Source: Flavonifractor sp052065355
GTDB taxonomy: Bacteria; Bacillota; Clostridia; Oscillospirales; Oscillospiraceae
Assembly: GCF_052065355.1 (NCBI RefSeq)
Contig: NZ_JBQHUF010000007.1
Coordinates: 1-64,000 of the forward strand
Direction of reading: 5' to 3'
Length of the DNA: 64,000 bases
This document shows, in pieces, positions 1 through 8,353 of this stretch. The notes under the pieces were generated by a model. That model saw only the letters and a list, made by a program, of their open reading frames with translations, was not told the origin of the DNA and searched no databases. How positions within the stretch are numbered: the first letter of the stretch is position 1; every line of letters starts with the position of its first letter. The translations under genes and the position numbers were made by a program.

Positions 1-329
<329 letters not shown>

Positions 330-909
330 ATGGTATCTAAAGAACTTTCGTTCCTCAAATCATCTTATTGAAGCCTAATTCATAGCTTCAAAGAAATTAA
401 ATCAAGAGCCTTCTTCAAGCTTGCGCTTGTCAGAAGGACTTCTCGTCCTTTCTGGTGCTTCGTGTTTCTCTCACGTTGTTTAATTTACAAGGTACACGCT
501 CTTGCCAGCCGTTCGGGCTGACGTGCTATTTATTTTAGCACTTTCGCTTTCGCTTGTCAAGAACTTTTTTCAAGTTTTTTCGGAGCTTTTTAGCTCCGAA
601 CCGCTTGATTTGGTTCTTTTTCAAGCTCGTTCGTGTCTTCCGACGCGAACTCATTTAGTTTACCACGCACTCTCGAGTTTGTCAAGCACTTTTTTCTGAT
701 TTCTTTCAGAAGTCCGTCCAGGTCCTACCTCGGTTTCTTCCAAATTCTTCAGTTTTCAGTGCCCTCTCGCAAGGCGCTCAGATAGAATACCACCGGCAGG
801 TCGATTTGTCAACAGCTTTTTTCACTTTTTTCTCAGTTTTTTTGCCGGAGGCTGGAACCAACAAAATAGGCTGGTTTCCACCCTTTAGGATGCACAAGAT
901 ATAGCCACC
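330..909 (-). other. rRNA operon leader and promoter region, no protein gene
   Basis: AT-rich stretch between the 16S 5' end and gerAB. On the minus strand it holds three tandem sigma-A promoters (listed separately) and leader hairpins: one with arms AGAAGGAC/GTCCTTTCT at about 434-455, and one with arms TTGAAGC/GCTTCAA close to the 16S start (about 368-391) that could be the upstream half of the processing stem. A further hairpin (CGGAGCT/AGCTCCG, about 581-598) lies between the promoters. I see no convincing coding sequence. Confidence 0.7.
532..812 (-). promoter_or_regulatory. three tandem sigma-A promoters of the rRNA operon
   Basis: On the minus strand the -35 box TTGACA occurs three times, each followed after exactly 17 bases by a -10-like box: 555-560 with TAAAAT at 532-537; 680-685 with TAAACT at 657-662; 807-812 with TATTCT at 784-789. 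They are spaced about 125 bp apart and all read into the 16S gene. The -10 box nearest the gene lies inside a small palindrome (GTGCTA/TAGCAC). Tandem promoters are usual for rRNA operons. Confidence 0.75.
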
Positions 910-1989
910 CTATTCCTGTCTTCTTATCTTTTTTACAAGGAGGATCAGCACAGGCAGGCCGAACCCGGCGATCAGATTGCCCCAGAGAGCCAGCCGCTCC
1001 ATAGTATGCCCAAGGAAAAAGGAATCAGGGAAAAGACACAGCGCCCCCAAAAGAGCCAGCAAAACAAGGGTCAGTACCACCCACTTCTCCCGTTTAACCG
1101 GTAGGATCTGTCCCGCCATTTTCGTGCAGGCTCGGGTGAGCAGTCCCAGCAGGGCCAGATCGGATAGTACCCATAGAGCCAGGATCACCGACTCCACCCG
1201 CTGGAACGTGCCCTCAATGCCGATTCCCTTGACCATCATAAAGAAAGGCGTATTCATCCGCACGGACAGGCCGGGGCCAAAGTTGCCCAGGCACACCGCC
1301 TGGAGGGCGGTGAGGGTCAGGCAGAAACCTGCCGCCCATCGCATGGTCTTCCGCCGCCCTCCCGGTCGCCGCTCCACACTGCCCCCCAGGAAGGCGGCAA
1401 AGATGCCGTAACCCAACAGGCCCAGCACCGGCAGCGCCGCGGCGCCAATCTGGGGCAGATCCTCGCCCCACAGGGGCAGGATGCGGCCGGGGTCCATCTG
1501 AAAGGCTCCCATAGCCAGGGAGAGGCCCAGGCCGATGGCTAAGGCAAGATAGAATACCTCTCCCGCCCTGGCCAGCACCCGGACATGCTTGACCCCCAGC
1601 CAGAGGGTCAGGGCCAGCAGAGCCGCTAGGAACAGGGGCAGTGGGGCATTGCGGTAGCTGACGGTGAGAAAGCGCAGGGCCACCAGGCGGGCGTTGGCAG
1701 CCAGCAGGAACAGGCCCCAGAGCAGATAGAAGCCCACCACCACCCGGCCCAGGACAGGCCCCAATGTCGTCAGAGCCGCCTCGCCCAGGCCGCCGTTGCT
1801 CTTCCGGAGCAGGGCGAACACTACCCAGCACAGCGCCAACAGCACCGGCAGAGCGGCCAGGGCCGCCAGCCAGCCGCCCTCCCCGGCGATGCGGGCGGTG
1901 CGGCCGGGCAGGATGCGGATGGCAGGAGACAGCAGGGCGGCAAAGGTAAGGGTAAGCAATTGACGCAGAGAGATCCGGTCATTGGTCAT
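910..1989 (-). CDS. gerAB: spore germination permease, GerAB/GerKB family
   Basis: 359-aa integral membrane protein with about ten hydrophobic segments, matching the GerAB family (endospore germination permease, APC superfamily). With GerAA and GerAC it forms the inner-membrane receptor that senses nutrient germinants in the spore. It is the last gene of a three-gene minus-strand operon in the order A-C-B, as in gerK operons, and starts 40 bp after gerAC ends. A strong Shine-Dalgarno (GAGAGGAGG) precedes the ATG. The germinant cannot be read from sequence. Confidence 0.9.
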   Translation of the reverse strand: MTNDRISLRQLLTLTFAALLSPAIRILPGRTARIAGEGGWLAALAALPVLLALCWVVFALLRKSNGGLGEAALTTLGPVLGRVVVGFYLLWGLFLLAANARLVALRFLTVSYRNAPLPLFLAALLALTLWLGVKHVRVLARAGEVFYLALAIGLGLSLAMGAFQMDPGRILPLWGEDLPQIGAAALPVLGLLGYGIFAAFLGGSVERRPGGRRKTMRWAAGFCLTLTALQAVCLGNFGPGLSVRMNTPFFMMVKGIGIEGTFQRVESVILALWVLSDLALLGLLTRACTKMAGQILPVKREKWVVLTLVLLALLGALCLFPDSFFLGHTMERLALWGNLIAGFGLPVLILLVKKIRRQE

Positions 1990-2029
1990 GGTGGGCCTCC
2001 TCTCTTTTATAATAGTAGAAATACAGAGT

Positions 2030-3118
2030 CTATCCGTCGGCGTGGTAGCTGCGCTGGATCACCGCCTCCACCTGAGCAGTCAGGGTCAGATTCTTCATCT
2101 CCACCCCGTCCAGCAGATCTTGCTTGTGCCAGGGCGCCAGCAGAGCCGCGGCACGGCACAGCCCCAGGTAGTCGGCATTATATTTTACGGCCAGGTCCAG
2201 AGCGGCCTGGATGCGCTCCCGCTCGATCTCCGCCAACGCATCACACAGGGTCTGCCGCCGCTGGTCGTCCTCCGCCGGCGGGCCCTCCGCCAGATTGGCC
2301 TCCACCCGGCACTCCACCCGCAGACCGGTAAGGGTGTCCCCCTCAAATACCGGGCGGATGACGCTGCGTGCGCCCACCACCCGGAGGGCGGCGGAAGCCT
2401 GGCCCGCCGGGGCCACCTCCACCACATCGGCATCCACCCGGCTGAGAATGAGATTGACCCCCTTGGCGGCATCCCGATCGGCCCAGCCAGCTAAAACACC
2501 ATCCTTCAAAATGCCGTACCCGGCGGCGGTGAGGGTATCGTCCGCGGAAATGGCCGGGGCGAAGGAGGCGTTTCGGTCCTCCAGGTCGGCCAGTACGTCC
2601 TTGACGGAGCGGGTCATGGTGTCAGCGGTGAGACCCACATCCTCCGCCAACGCCTCCAGCCGGTCGGTGGCCGAGCCCTCCTGGGCGGCGGCCTCCATGG
2701 CCTCCCCCGCCGTCCCATCCCGCACCAGATAGAGGGCCATTTCCAGGCGCATCTCCACATCCCGGAGCACATAGTCCAGCGAGTCCTCTACCCCCCGGCG
2801 GGCCAGCTCCTCCCCCAGCAGCAACTGGCCCACATGTCCGAAGTAGAGATAGGAGGAGCCCTGGGACTGCATGGTAAGGACGGCGGCACTGATGGTGGAC
2901 GCCTGACCGGTCACCAGATTGGCTTTCTCCCCTTCCTGGGTGCCGCCGGAGCCGGTGACGGTCACTCCCTCCCCGTCTCCGTCCACCCCCAGGGTACGCA
3001 CCAGCTCCATGTCCTCGATTTCCCGGGCATAGGGCAGCATACCGGTAAGGGACAAGGGAGCGCAGCCCGACAGAAGGAGCATGGCAGCCGCCAGCAGAAC
3101 TGCAATCAACCGCTTCAT
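2030..3118 (-). CDS. gerAC: spore germination lipoprotein, GerAC/GerKC family
   Basis: 362-aa lipoprotein. Residues 1-19 form a signal peptide ending in the lipobox LSGC, so the mature protein is anchored to the membrane by its N-terminal Cys. The rest matches the Ger(x)C family (N-terminal domain, then a C-terminal domain ending in the conserved Asn-Ala-Asp-Tyr-Leu-Gly region). Its ATG overlaps the gerAA stop (ATGA), so the genes are translationally coupled. Length and domain order are normal for the family. Confidence 0.92.
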   Translation of the reverse strand: MKRLIAVLLAAAMLLLSGCAPLSLTGMLPYAREIEDMELVRTLGVDGDGEGVTVTGSGGTQEGEKANLVTGQASTISAAVLTMQSQGSSYLYFGHVGQLLLGEELARRGVEDSLDYVLRDVEMRLEMALYLVRDGTAGEAMEAAAQEGSATDRLEALAEDVGLTADTMTRSVKDVLADLEDRNASFAPAISADDTLTAAGYGILKDGVLAGWADRDAAKGVNLILSRVDADVVEVAPAGQASAALRVVGARSVIRPVFEGDTLTGLRVECRVEANLAEGPPAEDDQRRQTLCDALAEIERERIQAALDLAVKYNADYLGLCRAAALLAPWHKQDLLDGVEMKNLTLTAQVEAVIQRSYHADG

Positions 3119-4626
3119 CGCTGTTTCCTCCGGTTCAAAGGATGGAGGGCCGGAGGCCTGTCCTTGATCTGGGGCAGAGGCCGGCGGAGGAAGACGTGCT
3201 CCCTGGCCTCCTTCCCGGCGCTGACGGCGAAGGGAGTGAGATAGGGCACGCCGAAGCTCTCCAGCCCCGCCAGATGGATTACCAGCGCCGCCGTGGCGAT
3301 GATGGCCCCGAACAGCCCCGCCACGCTGGCCAGCAGGGCCAGCAGGAACCGCCAGATCCGCAGGGCGCCGGACAGCTCCTGGGAGGGCATGGCATACCCG
3401 GCAATGCCAGCAATGGCCACCACGATAAGCACGGCGGGCGAGACAATCTTGGCCTCCACCGCCGCCGAGCCCACCACCAGGCCGCCAATGATGGACACAG
3501 TCTGGCCGATGGACTGGGGCAGCCGCAGACCTGCCTCCTGGAGGATCTCAAAAGCCAGCAGCAGGACGATGACCTCAAAGCCGGAGCGGAAGGGCACATC
3601 CTGCTTGGCTGCAATAATCGATAGGGCCAGTTTTGTGGGGATCATCTCCTGATGAAAGGTGACCATGGCCACATAGAGGGCGGGCAAAAACAGGGTGATG
3701 AGCATGCAGGCGTACCGCAGCAGGGTGAGGGTGGTGGCCAGCAGCCAGCTGGAGGACTTGTCCTGGGGTGCCTGAAGGAAGTTGCCCAGCACCGCCGGGG
3801 TGAGGTAGCCCAGGGGGATGCCGTCAATGAGCATACCCACCCGCCCCTCGGACAGTCCGGCGCAGAAGCGGTCGGACCGCTCCGTGTACTGCACCAGGGG
3901 GAAAGGGGTGCGCTGGGCGGGGACGATATACTCCTCAATGTTGCCGGTGGCAAACACCCCGTCGATGTCGATGTCCCGGAGCTGCTCCTCCAGGGCGTCC
4001 ACCAGGGCCGGGTCAGTGATGCCATCTATATATAAGATGTCCACCAGGGTGGCCGACTGGCGGCCTACGATCTGCTCTCTAATCCGCAGCTCCGGGGCCT
4101 TTAGGTGACGGCGGACGATGCTGGTGTTGGTGCGCAGGCTCTCCACAAAGGCATCCCGGGCGCCCTTGAGCACTGTCTCGTTGTCGGGGGCGGACACCGA
4201 ACGTTTCTCCTCCGTGCCCACAAAGAAGGACAGGGCCTCCCTTTCCCCGGGAAAAAACAGCAGGCACCACCCGGCTACCAGGTCGAAGGCCCCCTGATCC
4301 AGAGTGGAACGCCGGGCCACACTCAGGTTATAGAGAGCGCCCGCCTCCATCCGCTTCATGGCCTCCCCCACTGTGGCGCATCGGCGCAGGCCGTCGTCCT
4401 CCGCCAGGGGCTTGAGTACATAGTCGCTCACCCGCTCCATCCGCACCATGCCGCTGATATAGCACATGGTGAGGGTGCAGGCGCTCTCCCCTTCTAACGC
4501 TACCGGGCGGCGGGTAAAGTCCACACAGTCGGAAAAGATCCGCTCCAGCCCCTCTATGGTCAGGGGGCCGTCGTACCGGGGTTCCTTCCTGGGATGGGGC
4601 ACCGTCTTCTCCTGTTGGTCGCGCAA
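3115..4626 (-). CDS. gerAA: spore germination receptor subunit A, GerAA/GerKA family
   Basis: 503-aa protein of the GerA family: a soluble N-terminal half of about 280 residues, then several membrane helices in the C-terminal part and a polar Arg-rich tail. It is the A subunit of the nutrient germination receptor and the first gene of the gerAA-AC-AB operon. The chosen start is TTG at 4626, eight bases after GGAGG; I see no better in-frame ATG near the N-terminus. A sigma-G-like promoter lies just upstream, consistent with forespore expression. Confidence 0.92.
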   Translation of the reverse strand: MRDQQEKTVPHPRKEPRYDGPLTIEGLERIFSDCVDFTRRPVALEGESACTLTMCYISGMVRMERVSDYVLKPLAEDDGLRRCATVGEAMKRMEAGALYNLSVARRSTLDQGAFDLVAGWCLLFFPGEREALSFFVGTEEKRSVSAPDNETVLKGARDAFVESLRTNTSIVRRHLKAPELRIREQIVGRQSATLVDILYIDGITDPALVDALEEQLRDIDIDGVFATGNIEEYIVPAQRTPFPLVQYTERSDRFCAGLSEGRVGMLIDGIPLGYLTPAVLGNFLQAPQDKSSSWLLATTLTLLRYACMLITLFLPALYVAMVTFHQEMIPTKLALSIIAAKQDVPFRSGFEVIVLLLAFEILQEAGLRLPQSIGQTVSIIGGLVVGSAAVEAKIVSPAVLIVVAIAGIAGYAMPSQELSGALRIWRFLLALLASVAGLFGAIIATAALVIHLAGLESFGVPYLTPFAVSAGKEAREHVFLRRPLPQIKDRPPALHPLNRRKQR

Positions 4627-4660
4627 AGTCCTTCCCTCCCCTGTTTTTATCTCGTTGTTG

Positions 4661-4689
4661 TAGTATTGCGGCCTGCCGGCTGTTTATGC
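4661..4689 (-). promoter_or_regulatory. candidate sigma-G promoter of the ger operon
   Basis: On the minus strand GCATA (4685-4689) is followed after 17 bases by AATACTA (4661-4667). This fits the Bacillus sigma-G pattern GHATR-N17/18-CATNNTA with one mismatch, and ends 34 bp before the gerAA start. Forespore-specific expression is what is known for ger operons. The call rests on motif and context only. Confidence 0.5.
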
Positions 4690-4706
4690 GCTTTTGAAAA
4701 AAGGGA

Positions 4707-4735
4707 TTGACAAATCCTGTCTTTCCGCATATACT
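4707..4735 (+). promoter_or_regulatory. sigma-A promoter of the T-box/trpB transcript
   Basis: TTGACA at 4707-4712 and TATACT at 4730-4735 are 17 bases apart. The start point would fall near 4742, directly at the beginning of the T-box leader. It is divergent from the ger operon promoter. Confidence 0.8.
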
Positions 4736-4741
4736 GTACCA

Positions 4742-5030
4742 AACTAAATAGTTAAACCAGTGAAGAAGAGGAGTAGTCCGGTATCAAGGCCTCACAGAGA
4801 GCTGCGGGTGGTGGGAGCGCGGCAGGCGGCGTCCGGGTGAATGGACTTTGGAGGGCACAGCGAAAGGGCAACCGAGTAGCGCGACGGGGACTCCGCCCGT
4901 TATCAGGGGAGCGCATGCTGACCGGCGTGCGAAAGTGAGCGGGCGCGTATCGCGTCAATCCGGGTGGCACCGCAGAGGTTTTGGCCTTTGTCCCAGAGAA
5001 GAAATCTTCGGGGACAGGGGCTTTTTTGCT
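4742..5030 (+). promoter_or_regulatory. T-box riboswitch, probably tRNA-Trp responsive
   Basis: The leader has the usual T-box parts: an AGAGAG-type stem I start (4796-4802), an apical stem I, the conserved antiterminator core GGGTGGCACCGCAG (4962-4975), and a terminator whose arms are 4984-4994 and 5011-5021 followed by six T. In stem I the sequence GAA-TGG-A places a candidate specifier codon TGG (Trp) at 4842-4844. Uncharged tRNA-Trp should favour antitermination and raise expression of the downstream trpB-like gene. The specifier is my reading of the loop; the gene product supports it. Confidence 0.9.
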
Positions 5031-5063
5031 GCCCTTCTCCCCCATCAAAAGGAGTGTATGAAC

Positions 5064-6449
5064 ATGACAAAGATCCCCCACAAGCTGTTTTTGACCGAAG
5101 ACCAGATGCCTCAGAAGTGGTTCAACCTCCGGGCGGTGATGAAGGAGCAGCCTGACCCCATGCTCCATCCCGGCACTCTCCAGCCTGTGACCGAGGCCGA
5201 CCTGGCCCCTATCTTTTGTGAGGAGCTGGCCCGGCAGGAGCTGGACTGCACCCATGAATATATCGACATTCCAGAGCAGGTGCTGGAGATCTACAAGATG
5301 TACCGCCCCTCCTCCCTGATCCGTGCCTACGACCTGGAAAAGGCCCTGGGCACCCCGGCCAAGATCTATTTCAAGTACGAGGGCAACAACACCTCCGGCT
5401 CCCACAAGCTCAACTCCGCCGTACCTCAGGCGTACTACGCCAAGGCACAGGGCCTGTCCGGCGTCACCACCGAGACGGGAGCCGGCCAGTGGGGCACCGC
5501 GCTCAGCGTGGCCTGCGCCTATTTTGATCTGTCCTGCGACGTGTATATGGTGAAGTGCTCCTATGAGCAGAAGCCCTTCCGCAAGGCCATGATGAATGTG
5601 TTCGGCTCCTCTGTAGTGCCCTCTCCCTCCACCCTCACTGAAGTGGGCCGGAAGATTTTGACGGAAAACCCCGGTACCACCGGAAGCCTGGGCTGCGCCA
5701 TCTCCGAGGCGGTGGAGGCCGCCGTGGGCAGCAGCGGCAGCAAGCGGTATGTGCTGGGCAGCGTACTCAACCAGGTGCTCCTCCACCAGTCCATCATCGG
5801 TCTGGAGAGCAAGCTGGCCATGGAGATGCTGGGCGAGTACCCCGACATCGTGGTGGGCTGCGCCGGCGGCGGCTCCAACCTGGGCGGCCTGATCGCCCCC
5901 TTCGCGGCCGACAAGATCCGGGGCGTAAAGAATCCCCGCATCGTGGCGGTGGAACCCGCCTCCTGCCCCTCCCTCACCCGGGGCAAGTACGCCTACGACT
6001 ACTGCGACACCGGCAAGGTCACTCCCCTGGCCCGGATGTACACCCTGGGCAGCGGCTTCATCCCCGCCCCCAACCATGCCGGCGGCCTGCGGTATCACGG
6101 CATGAGCCCTGTGCTGTCCAAACTGTACCACGACGGATATATGGAGGCGGTATCCTACGAGCAAACCAAGGTCTTTGAGGCGGCGGTGTTCTTCGCCAAG
6201 CATGAGACCATCCTCCCCGCTCCCGAGTCCGCCCACGCCATCAAGGGCGCCATTGACGAGGCGCTGAAGTGCAAGGAGACCGGCGAGGAAAAGACCATCC
6301 TCTTCGGCCTGACCGGCACCGGCTTCTTTGATATGGTGGCCTATGAGAACTATCTCAGCGGCAAGATGACCGACTATATCCCCACCGACGAGGACCTGCA
6401 GAAGGGCTTCGATTCCCTGCCCGACATCCCCCAGAACAAGGGCATCTGA
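5064..6449 (+). CDS. trpB: tryptophan synthase beta chain-like protein, TrpB2 type
   Basis: About 461 aa, close to the longer TrpB2 subfamily rather than the ~400-aa TrpB1. PLP-dependent enzyme converting indole plus serine to tryptophan. The PLP lysine is in GSHKLN (about residue 115) and the phosphate-binding loop CAGGGSN follows near residue 270. No trpA or other trp gene is adjacent, so it may salvage indole, as proposed for TrpB2. Start: ATG 5064 is nine bases after AAGGAG; ATG 5058 is only three bases away and less likely. Longer in-frame starts lie inside the T-box and are excluded. Confidence 0.9.
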   Translation: MTKIPHKLFLTEDQMPQKWFNLRAVMKEQPDPMLHPGTLQPVTEADLAPIFCEELARQELDCTHEYIDIPEQVLEIYKMYRPSSLIRAYDLEKALGTPAKIYFKYEGNNTSGSHKLNSAVPQAYYAKAQGLSGVTTETGAGQWGTALSVACAYFDLSCDVYMVKCSYEQKPFRKAMMNVFGSSVVPSPSTLTEVGRKILTENPGTTGSLGCAISEAVEAAVGSSGSKRYVLGSVLNQVLLHQSIIGLESKLAMEMLGEYPDIVVGCAGGGSNLGGLIAPFAADKIRGVKNPRIVAVEPASCPSLTRGKYAYDYCDTGKVTPLARMYTLGSGFIPAPNHAGGLRYHGMSPVLSKLYHDGYMEAVSYEQTKVFEAAVFFAKHETILPAPESAHAIKGAIDEALKCKETGEEKTILFGLTGTGFFDMVAYENYLSGKMTDYIPTDEDLQKGFDSLPDIPQNKGI

Positions 6450-6466
6450 AAAAAGGAAACTTTTTG

Positions 6467-6495
6467 TTGCACATTCTCTCTTTGGTGGCTATAAT
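6467..6495 (+). promoter_or_regulatory. sigma-A promoter of the CofE-like gene
   Basis: TTGCAC (6467-6472), 17-base spacer, perfect TATAAT (6490-6495), 34 bp before the ATG of the next gene. The gene therefore has its own promoter and need not depend on trpB read-through. Confidence 0.75.
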
Positions 6496-6529
6496 AATGG
6501 GGACTATAACGATAAAGAAGGTTTTTATC

Positions 6530-7228
6530 ATGGAATTCCGCGCCAACGAGGGAAAAAGCGTCAACATAGAGGTAAACGGCAAGACCTACGCCCGCCACGC
6601 CATCCAGACCCATTTTGTCCAGGTGGGCGAGAGCTATGTGGATCTGGTGGAGAAGTACGTCAAGCCCCTGTGGCAGCCCGGCGACCTGCTGAGCTCCAGC
6701 GAGAAGATCATCGGTCTGTGCCAGAAGCGGGTGGTGTACAAGAAGGACATGAAGGTGGGCCGTCTGGCCAAGTTCCTGTCCCGGTTCGCCTCCCACTCCT
6801 CCGCCGGTATCGGTGTAGACAGCCCCTACAAGATGCAGTTCGCCATCAACGAGCGGGGCGCCCTGTTCGTGATCTGGGCCGCCTTCTGTGCCGGCATCGG
6901 CAAGCTGTTCGGCAAGCGGGGCGTGTTCTACGAGATGGTGGGCCAGGAGGTGTCCGGTCTGGACGGCTTCTACGACCACGAGTTCCAGGAGTACGGCGAG
7001 TTCGGCATCCGCATCCCGGAGAATCCCGGTAAGGTGTGCGACGAGATCGAGGCCGCCACTGGCGTGCAGGCCATGATCGTGGATGCCAACGACCTGAACG
7101 TGGAGATCCTGGGCAAGGCCTCCTCCATCACCCTGGACGACGAGACCCTGAAGGGTCTGATTCGGGATAACCCCGCCGGTCAGTCCCGGGAGTTGACTCC
7201 CTTCATCCTGATCCGCCCGGTGGATTAA
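6530..7228 (+). CDS. coenzyme F420-0:L-glutamate ligase (CofE)-like protein
   Basis: 232-aa protein resembling the F420-0:gamma-glutamyl ligase domain (CofE family), including a QVGESYVDLVEKYV-type N-terminus, GDLLSSSEKI and a conserved LxxFLSR region. True CofE adds glutamate to coenzyme F420, but no F420 biosynthesis genes are nearby. Homologues are frequent in anaerobic Firmicutes with unproven function, perhaps ligation of glutamate to another cofactor; that is inference. Start ATG 6530 follows AAGAAGG by nine bases; the upstream in-frame extension overlaps the promoter. A strong terminator follows. Confidence 0.65.
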   Translation: MEFRANEGKSVNIEVNGKTYARHAIQTHFVQVGESYVDLVEKYVKPLWQPGDLLSSSEKIIGLCQKRVVYKKDMKVGRLAKFLSRFASHSSAGIGVDSPYKMQFAINERGALFVIWAAFCAGIGKLFGKRGVFYEMVGQEVSGLDGFYDHEFQEYGEFGIRIPENPGKVCDEIEAATGVQAMIVDANDLNVEILGKASSITLDDETLKGLIRDNPAGQSRELTPFILIRPVD

Positions 7229-7237
7229 GCGAATTTT

Positions 7238-7275
7238 ACAAAACGTCCGCTGAAAAGCGGGCGTTTTGTGTTTTC
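7238..7275. terminator. rho-independent terminator after the CofE-like gene
   Basis: Near-perfect hairpin with arms ACAAAACGTCCGCT and AGCGGGCGTTTTGT around a GAAA loop (7238-7269), followed by TTTTCC. The A/T-rich arms would let it act in both directions. Confidence 0.85.
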
Positions 7276-7290
7276 CCAGTCAAAATGTCC

Positions 7291-7319
7291 TTGTATTCCG
7301 CTGAACCTTCCAGTATAAT
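7291..7319 (+). promoter_or_regulatory. sigma-A promoter of the PTA/PTB-family gene
   Basis: TTGTAT (7291-7296), 17-base spacer, perfect TATAAT (7314-7319), about 54 bp before the start codon. Confidence 0.75.
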
Positions 7320-7372
7320 GGAAGATGCCCCGGTATGCCGGGGGCCGAATGAAAGATGAAGGGGTGTTTCCC

Positions 7373-8305
7373 ATGGAACTGAAAAATTTCGACAATATTA
7401 TCAGCCGGGTCCCCAAGCTTGATTCCCCCCTGCGGGTTGTACTGGCGGGCTCCGACGGTGAGAACATGCTCCAGGGCCTGTTCCAGGCTCAGAAGGAGGG
7501 CTTTGTGCAGCCCGTACTGGTGGGCGACCGTGCCCGCACCATGGTCCAGCTGGAGAAGCTGGGGCTGGACAAGGAGCCTTACACCATGGTGGACACCCCT
7601 CCGGGACATAACGTGACCCAGGCCGCCATCGACATCATCCACTGCGGCGACGGCGACATCCTGATGCGCGGCAACCTTCCTACCCGGGACTTCCTGATGC
7701 CTGTGCTGGACAAGAAGAACGGCCTGCGTACCGAGCGGCTGATGAGCCATGTGTCTCTGGTCTCCATCCCCGAGTATCCCAAGCTGCTGGCCCTGTCTGA
7801 CATGACCATCATTGTCAATCCCAACCCCACCCAGAAGAAGGCCATCATCAAGAACACCGCCGACGCTCTGAAGGCTTTCGGCTATGAGAATCCCAAGCTG
7901 GCTCTGATGGCTCTGGTGGAGAACGTCAACTTCCATATGCCCGACACCATCGAGGCCCAGCGCCTGGTGACCGAGCAGAAGCAGCACCCCTTCGCCGACT
8001 GCGAGCTGTGGGGCCCCATCGCTTACGACCTGATCATCTCCAAGGAGGCCTGCCGGCTGAAGCACTACGAGTGCCCCTGGTCCGGCGGCGGCTTCGACGG
8101 CATCATTGCCCAGGACCTGATCGCCGGCAACACCCTGGTCAAGAGCTGGCTGATCCACGCCCACGCCGTCACCTGCGGCGCGGTGGTAGGCGCCAAGGTG
8201 CCTATCGCCCTCACCTCCCGCTCCGCTAAGGCGGAGGAGAGCTTCCTGTCCCTGGTGTTCTGCGCGGTGCTCAACGAGTGGCGCAAGACCCAGCAGCAGA
8301 AGTAA
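7373..8305 (+). CDS. phosphate acetyl/butyryltransferase family protein
   Basis: 310-aa protein of the PTA/PTB family, which interconverts acyl-CoA and acyl phosphate (acetyl- or butyryl-). It fits the fermentative genes elsewhere in the window. The length matches phosphate butyryltransferases; conserved family features are VLAGSDGENML near the N-terminus, the DMTIIVNPNPTQKKAIIKN region around residue 145, and the C-terminal GAVVGAKVPIALTSRS. No kinase gene (buk/ackA) is adjacent, so substrate choice is open and a regulatory or pathway-specific paralogue is possible. ATG 7373 is preceded by GAAGGGGTG; earlier ATGs lack this spacing. Confidence 0.78.
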   Translation: MELKNFDNIISRVPKLDSPLRVVLAGSDGENMLQGLFQAQKEGFVQPVLVGDRARTMVQLEKLGLDKEPYTMVDTPPGHNVTQAAIDIIHCGDGDILMRGNLPTRDFLMPVLDKKNGLRTERLMSHVSLVSIPEYPKLLALSDMTIIVNPNPTQKKAIIKNTADALKAFGYENPKLALMALVENVNFHMPDTIEAQRLVTEQKQHPFADCELWGPIAYDLIISKEACRLKHYECPWSGGGFDGIIAQDLIAGNTLVKSWLIHAHAVTCGAVVGAKVPIALTSRSAKAEESFLSLVFCAVLNEWRKTQQQK

Positions 8306-8314
8306 ACAAAATTC

Positions 8315-8353
8315 AAACCGGCGGACGCCCAAAGGCGTCCGCCGGTTTTTCTT
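8315..8353. terminator. bidirectional terminator between ptb-like gene and P-ATPase
   Basis: Perfect hairpin with arms AACCGGCGGACGCC and GGCGTCCGCCGGTT flanked by A-rich and T-rich tracts (8315-8353). It serves the plus-strand gene ending at 8305 and the convergent ATPase gene, whose stop codon touches the T-tract. Confidence 0.9.

Noticed and set aside
4848..5063. Upstream start of trpB at 4848
   Set aside because: It would put 72 codons inside the T-box antiterminator and terminator; residues there are unlike TrpB.
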